Below are positions 14,166-28,453 of a DNA stretch of 64,000 nucleotides, piece by piece. A model generated the notes under the pieces. That model was not told the DNA's origin. It did no database searches and worked only from the letters and a program-made list of their open reading frames with translations. Numbering within the stretch: the stretch's first letter is position 1; each line of letters opens with the position of its first letter. Both the position numbers and the translations under genes were made by a program. The DNA comes from Hemicentrotus pulcherrimus (lineage: Eukaryota; Echinodermata; Echinoidea; Camarodonta; Strongylocentrotidae), in contig BEXV01000702.1 in NCBI GenBank assembly GCA_003118195.1, forward strand, positions 42,881 to 106,880, written 5' to 3'.

Positions 14166-16321
14166 CATCCGAGATTAATCAGGCCAGTGCCTAGATAATG
14201 TGACATCGTTATATCATAGGCGAGAGATATACTCGGTGTCATGCCTTATTTTCCTCAGGAAGAGCTCAATTGTCTAGTGGATGGTATTTTACGACCTCGC
14301 ACAAATTTGAAGAAATCGTGCAGGAAAAATATAAAAAAAATAGAACGTCGATGAAACGAGAATGTAGATGATACAGCACTTTTAATTTTCACCATGTCTT
14401 CTCCTTCCTATACTTTAATCTATTCTCATATACCAAGGACTAAGTCTATCTATATTTGCAAAGGATCAAGCCACATAATGAGCTTACAGCATGTATAGTG
14501 TGTGCACATTTCAATACTAAATTACCGTTACCAAAGATCCTCATACAGAACAAGATGTGTCAAACTAGCCTATACCTCTACATTATTATACTCGGTGATT
14601 TTCTTTTAGTATTTTGTCACCGCGAAGAGCTGTTAAGACAAATTTGATGTCAATTTGTGATAATGTACCTTTCATAAACATTTTATTTTTGCTTGTTAAA
14701 ATGACAAATAATACAGTTTCCATCAAAAATGTAAAGGAGCTAGTCTACGGAATCGTCTTTCACATTACATGTTAATGCGTTTACCTTCGGCCGACACATA
14801 TTTTTCATCGTTTTTGTTATCACATTTTGTTCAGGTGTTCGAGTCGACGTCAGTTCTCTCCCACGTGATCTATCAAAGGAAACACGAATATCAATCTCGT
14901 AAAACTCACCGCGATGAGAAGGCTAAAACGAAGCAGAACAATGAACTCTTCACTATATACATTCAAGACATAGGAAATCCGATTTTTCCGAGAAATGTTT
15001 CCTCTTCTATACAGTTTTACAGTTCATTTCCTTCTGACGCAAGGTAAAATCAGACATTGATAAGAAACGAACTCAGCCAATATGGAGGCAAATATAGATT
15101 TTAAAAAACTTGTGTTAAAGGAACGTGGAATAGGCTAAAACAAGTTCTTTTTTGCCATTTGAATGTAACATTAATTCATCTGTATTATGCACATTAAAAT
15201 AATGTAGCACTTATTTGGAAGAAAAGTGATCAGATAAAACAAATTAAGGTGTGTAGGATTTGCACATGACGAATTGGGGGGAGGGGAACATTCGAAACAC
15301 AGTATGTTTAGACTTTTGAACTTATCAGCGTTTAAAATCAACCCATTAAGTTCTTAAAACATGTTATCATTTCTATTCGTTGATATTGTACATAAGCTAC
15401 TTGATTTATCACTTATAATCTGAATGTTATCAGTATCATTCATCAATTAAATGTTGGCTTTAATGATCTTATACTGATTCATAGATTATTCTTGATAAAT
15501 ATCTCAAATGATTAATTCATGAATTTTGATATCACAAACATGAGGTTATATTTTGTATTGAAAGGGGCCGCTTATCTTTTCAGTTTATTTCGCCGTACTG
15601 TTAAGAAATGTTTACAATATAAAAGCCTTGTATTTTGAATCCATTCCTCGCGAAGCCCTTCTCAGTTATCAAGGTATTGCTATTAGAACATATTTTACAA
15701 GATTTTCAAAAAAATTGTGATGTATCATGTTCTTGTCGTCGTGGGGGATTGCATTTCATATTGTCAAATCACATTTCATCCTGAGCGTCTGACATAGCAT
15801 ATTTCACTTGAATTGTATGAATCAGAATGACTTTATGCCCAAACATTTCATCGTTATGAACAAGAAACAAAATGTACTTTGACAAATACCCTACTTATTT
15901 GGTGCATTATAATAAAGGTGACGGCCAAAATACAAGGGAGTATTTAAAGATGGTGTACTTAACAGTTGGAAAGAAACGTCCAGAGGTTGATTAAGAATCG
16001 TTTACAGTTTCATCACAAACAAAGCCATGCTATTGTGTGATCGTGTGAACTTGCGCGATCTTCCGTCAAAACTTAACACTCTACTCCATTTAATTCATTA
16101 TAAGGTCGAGGCTGAGTTTCTTACAAGTCTTAAGTGATTAGAACATTGAAGACAAAATAGACAGAAGAGACACAAGAAAAGAAATGAGAGAGAGACAAAA
16201 CTTTGCAAAGAAGATGCGCGGTTTCCCACGGGATATGTCAAAAGAAGACGATAAAACAAGTGCCGATGTAAAAAAGAGACCCGGGTTTTGAGAAGGCTCT
16301 ACAGAAAGGGTGCTTTTGATT

Positions 16322-16395
16322 GGGCGTGGAACCGACCAATGACAGCGCTGCAGACGACATATATACGGCGCGCGGTTTGTAAGCTATTGTTTCGC
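16322..16395 (+). promoter_or_regulatory. Candidate Wnt1 core promoter
   Basis: Within 70 bases there is a GC/KLF-type box GGGCGTGG (16322-16329), a CCAAT box (16336-16340) and TATATA (16360-16365), followed by a GC-rich GCGCGCGG. A TATA at this place would put the start of transcription near 16385-16395, giving a 5' leader of about 1.07 kb before the Wnt1 ATG. A CTTTTGAT just upstream resembles a TCF/LEF site. Distance and orientation suit Wnt1, but the 5' leader may contain an untranslated exon, and no transcript evidence is available. Confidence 0.4.
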
Positions 16396-17463
16396 ACCGT
16401 TAAAACAGTATCAATAGCCCCAAAAGCTATAAGCGACGCAAAGGCAAAGTGACCGGGTATATCAAGCAAGCATCATACTCTAATTCTTCTCGATAGCCAC
16501 TAAATACTAGGTCATTAATCTCACCTAGAGCTTAGTTAATCCGCAGCAAATAGCCGAGAACAAGTCTCACTATTCCCGCCTCTCGCAGCGATCTGTATTC
16601 TGTAACATCGAAACTGTCACTTTTTATTTTTGCTACATCCGTCCGTCAAAAATTGTTTGCACATTTAGTTTTACGAACGAAGACAGGAAAGTTTGCCTTT
16701 TTGTTTTTCGTTTGTCTTATTGGCGGATTTTCCGTTGTCTCTCTTCTTAACATTTATAATTTGATCAATAACTTTTCATGGTCATGAAAAGGAAAGATTG
16801 CTGTTCCGTCTGGCCTCAGCACGCTGAATATTGAAACAGGTTCAGGACATGATTGAGTAAGAAAGTGGGAATGAGTGGTGCAATTTCCAGTTGTTCTGCC
16901 AAGCTAAATACTCGCGGTAACGGAATTTGATCTACCGGTTGCCCTTTATTTCCACGCAACATTTTGATCTGTCGGCATTTGTTTCATAACTCGCAAGAAG
17001 GAATGCTACAATATTGCCAGGCAACTGTAGAAGCACATTTCATCAGTGACACATATTCATTGGTATGACTCGTCAACTACTTTGGGATATGTAGACGGAA
17101 AGAACAACCATCTTCGCTTCTAGGATATCTACTGGAGTCTCTTCTTTACTTCAAGTCGAACTGGGAAATGACAGAATCTTACTGGAAGTAACATACTCAA
17201 AGAACCTTTCTACCCCTTCAAGACCGAAACTGAGGATATTTTATATTTCACTTTGTAGGATCGCTATTATCAGATCGAGGATTATAGAGTGGAGGACCGA
17301 GTTCATAAACCTGACTTGACGGGACGTTACCCCTGAGGGGTCTAACTAGACACGAGTGGAAATACGCTTCAATTCATCCATGTGTTTTTTGCCGAAGTCT
17401 CATACTATTTTAATACACTACACTTTTTCTTCTCTTGGAGTTACTTTTGATGAGGATATTGAG

Positions 17464-17555
17464 ATGAAACTTGAGTGGTTTGTAGCGTTTTTCTTCATTC
17501 CTACTGCCAGCTTACTCGCTAAGAAGACTACAGCGGCATCAAGTACAAAATGGTG
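17464..17555 (+). CDS. Wnt1: Wnt1 exon 1: signal peptide
   Basis: This short exon encodes residues 1-30 and two bases of codon 31. A basic/polar start (MKLEW) is followed by a hydrophobic stretch, FVAFFFIPTASLLA, typical of a secretory signal peptide, then a Ser/Thr-rich spacer and Lys-Trp-Trp. The donor is TG|GTAAGT, and the split second tryptophan codon is completed by the first G of exon 2. Vertebrate Wnt1 also has a Trp-Trp at this exon border, which supports the assignment. I chose the ATG at 17464 because it starts directly at the signal peptide and has a purine at -3. An in-frame ATG at 17380 would add 28 non-hydrophobic residues and has a weak context. An in-frame stop at 17347 limits any longer start. 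The next exon is almost 20 kb away. Confidence 0.85.
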
Positions 17556-19112
17556 GTAAGTTCTCGATTCTCTCTCAGATTCATATATTCTTCTTATACA
17601 CTAACTAAACATTTTCACCTTAACTCCTATATTCATGTGTGTGTGATATTAAATGACATTGACACGGATGAAATAGCATGTATATCAACATAGGGTTTTC
17701 TGTGCTCTGAAATATAATTATATAATTAAGCAGTTCTCCATAAACAATATTCCTAGTCCGAGAAATCACGTTATTTTATATTTTATTAAATCGGTTGACG
17801 GATCATAAGAGAGAACTGTGACGATATTTTAAATGAGTGTATGATGAAAACAAATCCAATGAGCTATAATTACTTGCTAAAATATTTGACTAGTTGGTAC
17901 AATCACATGCACAAAGTACAGGTTAACAGTTTGACATTTTACTCAAAAACAAATGAATAAGAAATATATAGCAAGTTATCCTAAATAATTAATAATTGTT
18001 CATTTCTTAAATGACAGGCTTTTGCTTGGCGCCAATGATTAGTTTATATCATGCTCTTTTCTAAAATGTAATTGGCCCTTTCTTCAACATACCGTGTTGT
18101 TCAATGCCATACTTTCCGCTTCTTCCTGTTTGAATGAAGTCTGCATTGAAAGCCGCCATTGTCTGCTTTCACTGTTTCAATACATTATTCTAATCAGGAG
18201 ATGTTCATTAAAAAGGGACCAATCTTATATAAGAAGCGATCAAATTATCAAGGAAAATATGCCATAGCTTAAAATGGATGGTTCCTCTTTCCGGAAGCTC
18301 CATTTGGAGTAGGCCTACTCTTAGTAAGTTTGTATGAAATTAAATTCAGTTTCGTCGTTGTAGTCCTATTATTCCGAAATCGCCTTCTTTTTCGTGAATC
18401 ATGAAGACTGAAAGCATTTGTTTAAGATGAAACTCTTTGACTAGGTTTACTCGTAACTTTGTCGTTGCATTCAAAAAATGTAAAGCAAAATGAATGAAAT
18501 GGGATAGGCAATTATAAACGGGTGATAGTTCGCTGTACTAATCAGTAATGTAGGATTTACATCGTGATTTAGAACAAGAATGATGAAGTTTATAACAATT
18601 CTGACTACTAATATCGTTCTATATACTTGTTGTATCGTATGCTAATATTCATGCCGTAGATGCCAACAACATGCATTCACATTGCATTGTCGATAAATGA
18701 GTGTTGCTTGCCAACAGTGTACGGAAACTGACTGTCTCTGAACACGTGTGTATGAGGCGATGAGATCATGAAAGAGTGCAAAAAGATACCTTATTACAAT
18801 ACGTGTTGACTGCTACCTGTCAGACCCTCATAACATCAACGAATGATCATGAGCAGCTGAGAGCAACACGGTCCTACCACTGAACACTTGTTCTTTCCGG
18901 CAATACTAAACTTTCAGGGGACCTAACATTTTATCCAAGACTTTTGAAATATTAAGAACCGTGCCAGTGATACAGTATTCCAACAACAAGGACTCAACCA
19001 GACCCGTTCGTCCAGAATTTGAAAAAAGTACCCAGAAGTTTGATAAAGCAGAAACAAATGACGACTAATTGATTAATTCTAGTCTATGTATAGTTTAAAC
19101 ACAGGGGGAATC

Positions 19113-19132
19113 GCTCTCTCTCTCTCTCTCTC
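19113..19132. repeat. (CT)n microsatellite
   Basis: A short run of about nine CT units inside Wnt1 intron 1. Confidence 0.8.
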
Positions 19133-22100
19133 TTAATCACCGCAATGAAACATAGATAAATTAGTTTCTTATGAAATATAATTATCAAAACAAACAGATA
19201 AGATAATCATTTGCGTCTTGAAGACTACATAAATACATTTTATTTTTCTCTCGGAAGTTATGAAGAAAAAATATGAATCAATACATAAACTAATTGATTT
19301 TAAAACATCATTATTCGTTTTATCAGTTAATGGCAGACGCTAAGTCTCTAAGAACATGTGATGAATATACTAAATGAAACAGAAAGATAACTAATTGAAC
19401 TTAGGAATGGCATTGTTTCCTTCCAGTATCACCTTTTGTCTTCCTGTGTTGGAGTGATAATCAATGCAATTGTTGTATTTTTTTTTAAACAATCAACACA
19501 GTTTATGAATATTGCAAATGGGGGATAATGACCCTGTCAAATTGATAAGTATCGCCATTCATATTAACCCATTTATTCGTAGGTATCATAGAGATATATA
19601 CTACTAAGGTATACATCTAACTGAAATGAAAGTAAAGAAATGTTTTACCATTACAGAACGAGAAATCTTCTCTAACTGAATACCCTTAAAGTTTTCCAAA
19701 TCAGAAGGTCATTGTACTTTGAATGACTGTCACGTGATTTATTTACCCTTGATCATATGCAATTACCATTTGATTACAATTCTTCGAAACATTGGGTTCA
19801 TGTAAGCAGTTTTATCTCATTCTTATCCTATACTTGATGGCTTATTACATTTACTTTTGTTTTTAATTTATTAAGCTTTTCTTTTCAGAGAGAGTATGTA
19901 AATGACATCTGTGATATCGATTGATAAAATCAAATGAAAAGAATATGTTCTGCTGTGAAGGTTACAATTTGTCGTGATATAATTATCTTCGTCATTAGCA
20001 TTTGGAATTTGAAATAAAGCGATGAGCAGTTGATTTTCAATTATATTTTACAACAACATTTAAATACCAAATGATATAAGGCAATTAATATATAAATGCA
20101 TTTAAGAAATATGAGAATTCAAATTAAAGGAATAATTATGATGATATCAAGCGTGAATTTAAAAAAAGTATAACAATAATTTTTTTAGAAATCAGTATGA
20201 TGAAACAACAATAATATTGTAGAATATATTCTTCAACCATACCTTTTGGAAGGTCCCTTCCTCAAACACCAATGATATGTGTTTTTGTCAATGTATACGT
20301 CTATTCCTGATGGTAACCATATGGCTTTTTCTCACAAGTCTAACCACGGGAATCCAATCAATTCACAACAATAAAGATATGATTGAAGAAAAGGAAATAT
20401 GACAATTTTTCTTTTCCGATTGACAAGTTTTGCCCCTTTCCTGTTTCTAATGAATTCAAGGAGGAGAGGAATCAGATATTGCCGAGATCATAAGAATTGA
20501 TAACTGTATTTGTCACTGCCCCTGTTGAATAAACTTTCGATTCACATACACTTGACTCAGACTTGCAGTCACATTAAAAAAGTAATCACGTTACTTAAAA
20601 AAAAAAAAATTTAGATAACATAACTACACAATGCAACTGTCATTTTCATAACAGTACAATCATTTTAATCATTCATTAATTTTGATAACTCGGGTTCTTA
20701 ATGAACCACCCCCCCCTCCTGTTTAGATGGATTGTCTGTTCTATCCTAGGATTTTCAATTCTTATTATTATATGTTAGGATTGATTTAAAATACACAGAT
20801 TCTTTAGTATATTTTGGAATAATTATCATTTCTCATTCCTTCCTGATCATTTTTTTGTTAGGCCTATTCGTTGAGCCTCCTTTTTTTCCCCGAATGAAAT
20901 AAATTCGTACAGTTTAGCTCCTTATAAAGTACACACATTGGTTCATTTAAAAATAGTCGCAAAATGAATGATGTTTGTTGATTCAAAATCACAAGTAGTA
21001 CTGCAAATACATGTAGAAGGGTTGATCATTGCATTGTAAATAAAATGTGTCAAAGTTCCGGTGTATATAGAAATAATAATAATAAAGCTATACAGAGTTA
21101 CATATGTGCACGTTTACATGTACATGTATATTACCTTCCCTTGTTATCTTTATTTATACTACGATATAATGAACGTTTAGTAGTTATACTCAAATGCAAA
21201 GTGGAAGCAGTTGTAGACTAATGCATTGAATATAATCACGTTATCATGGTGCAAAACATTATTGATGCACAAAATTGTAACGCCTTGTTTTATGAATGCA
21301 CGGAAGTCGTCAAAATAAGCAATAATTTACCCCTTACACCGTGCAAAGAGTTAGTCGGCAAGCGTGTTTTGGCTTTCAAGTCAGTGTGAAAGAATAATCT
21401 TTGGGCAGGTCGGTCGTCTGTCCTCCTTATCACATCGAATTAGCAAAATTGAGAGCGAGTTTGACGCCATGGCCTGCGTACAATCAACAGATTCTTTTCC
21501 GGTGTACCGGGGGGAGGGGTAACATGACGTGAGGGATACACAAACGAAAATGGCAGAACGGTTATTATCGTCGTTTTCTTCTTTATTGCTTAGTTTGGTG
21601 AAGAATCATGGAACACCATGGTTAGAAAAACATTTTAAACTTGAACTTTGCTCTATGTTAATCGCTGTTTCATGGTGATGATGAATGAACATAGTATATG
21701 AAGGAAACGTTCTCGATTTATTAATTTGAGCTTAGATATTTGATTATTATCCGTGTAGAATGTAGTTTGATTTGTCGATATATTATGCATCAAACGAGCA
21801 CAATAACTATTGTTATGTACATCTTAATTATTGATGTGATTTTTATTGGGAACAGAATTCGATTAATACCTTATAATAATTGATATCTTCATATTTAAAG
21901 GTTATAGTAAAAGAAAAACGATAGTTTTTTTCTAGAGCATATATGTCCTACATTGTATACCATGTCAATTTGACGCCAATTAGAAGGCAATGCATGGTAG
22001 AAACTATTCGTCATAGTCTCGAATCCCATCACTTGAAATTCTGTTCGTTGAATAGGTTACTCATGTTAATATGTCAATATATAGCTTTAATAGCTTTTCA

Positions 22101-24897
22101 AGTTCACTTAACACCCACCTCCCCGAGAAAACATTCAACCCATTCCTTAATGATAAATGCCAAATGTGAGCTGAATTCCCTAGTGTTTTGATGAGTCTCC
22201 CATGCCTTTTCTTTATGCTATTCATCCATAACTGGATGTTTGCAGACGTTTGTAAAGTTCAGAGATGCCCTATAGGAATCAGCGGCACATTTCGCCTTCT
22301 AGCCCTCCCGATTCTCACACCCCACGTCGAAAACAGGAGGCAGATATTGTACGTATCACTGCTCATGTCCGTCAGCCCCTTGCCGGGTTTTTCATCGAGG
22401 CGTTACTTGAACTCGACCGGTGAAGTGGCCCGGACCCGTAAAACATGCTGTCGTGGTGCATGGTGCGTAGCTATCAATAGCTCGCACAATGTTGGGCCTC
22501 GCTGAATCTCGTCATCGCGAGGGCTATATCCGCTGTTTCTCCAACTCACTTGCCTGAACACGAGCAAGTAAACTTGAACTTCAGCTCAAAGCAGGATATA
22601 AATATAACTAGTGGTGCATTCTATCAATAAGCCTTCGCGGATGGGGCGGTTTCTCGTGTTACCCCTCCGGAACTTCGAATCAAATACTGCAACATGTGGT
22701 TCGAAGCGACAAAAAAGTTCAACTCGAGCCCCCCGGGACCGTGTTTACCCCGGTTCTTTTACAGTCTTTTCCATTTTTCCGTCTAGATTCCTTTCAGACA
22801 AAAGAATGATTCAATACAACATGGCTTACATTATAACAATCATCCCATCCCACCTTTTTGAATCATTTAATATGAAAGAGTAGGATCACGATTATAGTGT
22901 AGGTCAATCAGTTGGGATTTCTAAATGACAGGAGTACCGTCTGAAATCCATTTATGCTGTTGGACATGTCTCGTTGAGAACTAAACAGTCACCCTATTCA
23001 TGTGCTTGGTGTTAATGGCAATACTAATTCATTCATTGAGGATGCATCCACGACAATCTACATCACTTTTAAAAGGATGAATACATGTGTCTTCAGATCC
23101 TTAAAGACAAACTCAGCAAAATGGGATGATATATTTTGTCAAAAGCCGTTCATAAAGTGGAACATAGTCTGTGTGGCTCATGTCAGAAACAGTGATAATT
23201 ACAAAATAAAAAGGATGTTTTTGCTTCCTTGATTTATATAATGGTTACAGACCAGTGCGTACTTTGGGATTAGTCAGCACTCGTAATCTTCGGACACTTT
23301 TCACTTAAATTTCCACGCTTTGTCGTTCCCCAATTTCTTGAATATCCCCTTCTACCATGTTGACACTCATAAAACTTTCATAGGTCCAGTTTATTCCTAG
23401 ACTTTGGCACAGGTTATATTAAATGTGCGATGAAAAGTAAGGTAAATGTTTACGTTACTATGGCAACGCCTGATGTCATAAAAGACGACAGACGGTGTGG
23501 AAATGTTCAGGTTCCCACTGTTGGACCTTTGCAGGTACAATCGTAAAAGCGCCAATCTCGTCATTATGCTTCATGTTACCGAAGTTCGAAATGAGAATTT
23601 GGTGTTGTGCGCAACACTGAAAGCGCGCCTTCCTTTGGTAGTGGTTACAGACCCTAGGCAGTGTGTGATAGGAAGAATAAGAAGTGGTGGATGTATAAAC
23701 ATCGGAGGAATCATTCGATTGTTACGACACATTGCCTAATAACTCAGGGTGTGACACACACAGGCTTGAATTATTATAAGCTGGTCTGTAAATAGATACC
23801 TTACCATGATGCAGACAGTTCAACATCTCGATAAGATTTGGAAGATTAGGCTTCATTCGGGGGACATATACTGAGGCTGTCAAATATCTCCAGCTCTATT
23901 TTCCTCCGACATACTAACACAGATTTAAGGCAGATAACATGTTTTTGTTTACAGAAGAAGGGTGATAATGTGATACATTAATATGGAAACAAAAGCTTAA
24001 TACTTGAAAATATATTTATAAAAATAAAAACAATACAACGCTTTGATGATTTCTTTGTATATTTGGTAATGGTTGACTTAGTCAAGCAGCCTTCTATCCG
24101 AATCATTGTCAATGACAAAGAAAACGTGTATAGACGTTGTAATTTTCTTTTAGCTAACATATAACCCTTTCATGGCATTGGTAACCGTACTTATAGTAGG
24201 TTTTTATGTTCTCACATTGATTTCAATATTATACTGATCCTCGTTTTCCCTTTTAACTTTTCAAGTTAAAATATAAATAACGCGATAAGATTATCTACAG
24301 CCATGTGCTTTCAAGCAATACTGTCGAGATGTGAAATAAAGTATATGAAAGAATGGTAATAACATGGAATTAAAGATAACATCAATAATGTTTAAGTTGG
24401 ATTCAATAATATCCAAAGGGTTTTAGACTTGTGATGTCGATGAAGAAAATGATATCGTGCTCAACGATAATAACAAATGTGGATAAATTGACAATTCTTG
24501 TGCAACCGAATTATACAAATATTGTTGCCTTTTAATATTCCTGCAAATCATATGAAATACTTTTAGTAGATAGAAGCAGTATACATGTAGCTCTCATAAG
24601 CACTAAATAGTACACATTCAAGTACAGCCATGGCATATTCTCATGGTAAATGCATTATCTATGAATCATGTTTAATATCTAATTAAGTTTATCCGCGTAT
24701 AGCAAGTGCATGACCTCAATCCAAGCACATTTTCTATTCACATTTTGTCATCAAGAGGAAAATAAACGCGAAAAGTAGTGGATATGAACACACATCCACA
24801 ACGGGTGTGTGTTCAAAACTTGAGAACGAGTTTGTGTTCATACCTCCTCTCTCTTCATTATTATGGGAGTTTAATGGATAAGTATCCGAAGTATTAA

Positions 24898-25000
24898 TAC
24901 GGTGTTACGTGGTTTGAATCCCTGCTGCGGCGGTAACGTCCTTTGGCAAGACATTAATCTATATTTGCCTCACTCCACCCGGGATTAGTTGGTAGATACA
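24898..25000 (+). mobile_element. SINE-like, tRNA-related segment
   Basis: GTGGTTTGAATCCCTGCTGC resembles a decayed tRNA box B (usual form GGTTCGAATCC). It is followed by GTCCTTTGGCAAGACATTAAT and CTCACTCCACCCGGG. That succession matches, from memory, a tRNA-derived dispersed repeat common in marine deuterostome genomes. No box A or acceptor stem convincing enough for a tRNA gene is seen. Boundaries are approximate. Confidence 0.45.
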
Positions 25001-25496
25001 CGACAGGATTTATTTTTGAAATGTACCGAATGCTACGGTTGCTGGAGCCGATGTACAATGTCCAAAATACTTTGTAAGCACATAGAAAATGTTATACTGA
25101 GATGTGTGCCAATGTGCTATGCAATACGAAAACGGATTATTAAATTACTATTATTCAAAACCATTATGATGGTACAAAGTTTCAATGTGAACTGGACGTA
25201 TTTACCTTGACACCGATCCATGCCAATCATGTATACCTGTGACATACACGTTACGTCAAATGATACGACAATCACATTATGCGACCATTGTTCATAAAGC
25301 ATGCTAGTAGCCAGCTTTATCCGAAACTTCCCCCCTAATAAAGCGATAATATTCTTCCCGTTCATATTGAAGTAGCTTACGAGGAAAACTCGATGTCCAT
25401 AATTCAGGTTGATTTTTAGGATGAATATATAGAATATAATGAAAAAGAAAAAATGTCTAGCATATTTACCTCTTTGTTCCGTTCGATTGACTAACC

Positions 25497-25686
25497 TTTA
25501 AAGATGAAGTTGAGTTCTGGTCATGCGATTGCATTGTGAAAGAAACGGTGTGGAATCGACCAGAAAAGGTTGATCATCTAGCATATAAGAATTTGCGTGT
25601 ATTGCAAGGTTCTGGAATCATCAAAATGATAAGAAATTTGGTAAAGTTACAAACACTGTACACAGAAAGATGTATATGGGACTACA
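25497..25686 (+). mobile_element. Decayed 5' fragment of the TTAA MITE
   Basis: Similarity to the first half of the complete copy runs from CTTTAAAG through the GCATTGTGAAAGAAACG block to TGTATATGGGACTAC. The left terminus is mutated, about 20 internal bases are lost, and the right half with its inverted repeat is missing. Confidence 0.75.
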
Positions 25687-26463
25687 CGAACACGTGGCGA
25701 AAAAATCCCCCCCCCCGAGTTTTACGATAAACATGACATATTTAGAATATGAAGGCATTTGAAGAGCCATGCTTTTTAGGGAACATGTCTTATCTGATGT
25801 TCTTCCACACTTGCATAATGAAAAATAATAAAGTTCACGAATTATTTTTCACCTCTTCCCACAACTCAACCTTCTCTTTAATGTATAACTATTAAAAACT
25901 TTTATAGCATTGTCCTTTATTTAACAAAACTATTTATCAAAAGAAAATTCAAAGGCAGATATTGACAGATATTTGAAGATATATCTCTACAGATTTATAA
26001 CAATTACTACCTAATGCATCCACGATACCATCAGCACGACCAGAGTAAAGATGAGTGGGTACAGTACAAGAGGGTGTTCCCTTCCCCTCTCCTTTGTCAT
26101 GTTTGTAATAGCGTATCTGTGGAATCACTTTCTTCCATCCTAAATTACCACCAGGACTGCGTCGTAATATTTTTTAATAATTTAATGTGAAAAGGAAACG
26201 AACTTTAATCATTTACACGTACTACATCTCATTCAATAATCTTCATTGAGAAGACACGTTACGCGTCGACTAAACAAGTCATGTCATTCTATTGTAAATT
26301 GCTAATGATGTAAATCTACTTTAACACCCTTAGTACAAGAATCGGCGATACATGTATATCGTAGCATGTAGGGCCTGAGACATGAATTTCCATTTATAAT
26401 TTTGAGTAAATTTGCATGATACTGGTATTGATATAATTTGTATGGTCATTTCCTTTTAATATC

Positions 26464-26880
26464 TTCATGATTATCATCATTCTCATCATTATCGTCATCA
26501 ATCATCTCAAGAATAATTTACCATTATCATCATAATTATCGTATCACTATCCCTAACATTTCACCCTTTCAATTTTAATTGCTGTTCATTTATCTTCCCG
26601 TCATCACCACCATTGCAATATTAATCACTATCATCAATGAATTCTTCATTATCATTTAACATTTTTCATATCATTGTTCATACATCCCTCATCAATATAA
26701 ACACCACCATTTATTCTGCTTTATTAATTACTTCATCTCATTTTGCTCTTCACTCTTCATCAGTGTCATCTTTTTGTTATTCCAGTCATAATTCAATCCA
26801 CCATCATCAACATTACCGCCACTCCCATTACTACCAAACTCCTCTAGATCACCACCACGATCCTTCTAACAATCACTTTA
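26464..26880. repeat. Degenerate (TCA/ATC)n tract
   Basis: About 400 bases rich in ATCATC, CATTATCATC and CACCACCAT on the + strand. It yields a Ser/His-rich open frame (26637-26921) that is explained by the repeat and is not called as a gene. Confidence 0.65.
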
Positions 26881-28361
26881 TGTTGCCCTACAGTTTTGTT
26901 CGCTTTAGAAATAAATTCTAGATCATGTTCTTATTATATCCATACTTTTTATCTGCCATGTTCTCGCTCTTCACTTTTCTTTTTTTTAAACACTGTCTCG
27001 AATTCTCTATTCCAATGGGTAGTCTAGAAGAGAGGAAATAGGAAAACAGGACGACGAGAGTAGGCACGTCCTAATACGATTCATTGTAGCAGCTAGAGCA
27101 CACGCAACATTCGCAATAAGATCCTAATCTCATTTTGCGAAATTGGATTAAACTCACCCGTACATGATATTAATATCCTAGAGAATCTCCGGCAAGGCAT
27201 ATGATAGAGAAATGGCCATGTGTAGGGGAAAAGAACCTCCTATACGGGACAAGAGGTGAAAAATTGATCGACAGTCAGTATGATTAATTTATAATGAAAG
27301 TCAGGATTAATTTTAGTACGATGATGACCTAATTATGAGACGGGTTATGATAATACAGGTTCACGATCAATTACACGAGGACTGCTGCGTAGTCCCATCC
27401 GATAGTAAAGGTGTTTGTTATTTTCATAAAATATTATAGCAAGATTTCGTGGTAGAGCAGTATTTAGAAACTCAGGTGTGCGCAACACAATTACCGATGA
27501 TAGGAAAACCACGCGAAACTGTTGACTCATGCACTTTGCCTTAATGTATAGAATTGAGTTTTAATCGAACTGTCCTCTTTTCGTATAATTTAGTACACAC
27601 GACAACTGGGTCATAAAAGCTCACCAGATCCAAGACGTGACACTATACAGCGTGTGGATATCATACCACAATATGTTCCTCCATCAACCCCTCTTTTACT
27701 TCACTGCTACCCCCATTCGTACCCCCTCACTCTCTCCCTTTCCCATCTGTAAATAAGGTAACTATGACTTAAAAGAGCACCAAAAGAAAGCTAAAGGTCT
27801 CTGTAGTATATAGCACCAAGAAACCTCTGTACATAATGAGAAGCCAAACGGAGCGTGGTTAAAAGGCTTTCAATTAGGGTGTACCTGACCTTACAGCAAA
27901 TTGCTACAAATTGTTGGTACTGATCTCGGTGACCTTTCCCCAAATGTCCCGTCCAATTATGGATCATATGGCACCTTTAAGATGTCGATCATAAAAACTT
28001 TGATAGTTCACAGTTAGGCTAGCTGAAAGGTGATAATGTCTGGCTGAATTAATAGTGTTATCAATGTATGATGTCATCAGAAAAGGTGATAATTTCTTAA
28101 ACCATGTTAAGCATGTTTGGTTATGTCAGAAACAACTGCGTTGTGGGTAATTAAATAGGTCAGTGCTTAATGATCGTCTTACACACAAGTAACAGTTTTT
28201 GTGATAGGATTCACAAAGTTATTAGGTAGTAATTAGGTAACAAGAGAAGAGTAAAAGTATATATTCAATTTAAAAATAAATATATAGGCCTATCAAGTGT
28301 AACAGTATACTACCATTATTTGGTACTGATATAGGACAGCAGCGGCAGTAGAAGAATTTGC

Positions 28362-28405
28362 TGTATTAGTAGTAATAGTAATAGAAGTAGTAGCACATGT
28401 AGTTT

Positions 28406-28440
<35 letters not shown>

Positions 28441-28453
28441 CATGTAGTAGTAT
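28362..28453. repeat. (AGT)n microsatellite
   Basis: Imperfect AGT repeats with a central run of about eleven perfect units, interrupted twice by ACATGT. It is the same trinucleotide class as the large (CTA)n array near 59 kb, read on the other strand. Confidence 0.85.

Larger units (their letters stand above)
1..16300. other. Upstream intergenic region of Wnt1, no gene seen
   Basis: I find no supported coding exon, tRNA or rRNA in this stretch. The first 15 bases are a C homopolymer, probably an assembly edge. Open frames such as those at 3579-3887, 7152-7601 and 12468-12887 are low-complexity AT-rich chance frames without recognisable domains. The content is simple repeats, a 51-bp tandem array, a hairpin element and one MITE, listed separately. 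A GC-richer patch at about 10730-10880 carries ACAAAG, TTCAAAG and GCGCGCG and might be regulatory. Confidence 0.6.

Noticed and set aside
1..16300. Search for Wnt6 or Wnt10 exons upstream of Wnt1
   Set aside because: No CHG-SGSC, WGGC or RWNC-type motif was found in this part on either strand.
24898..24995. Possible tRNA gene
   Set aside because: Only a box B-like word is present; no box A or acceptor stem pairing, better explained as a SINE remnant.
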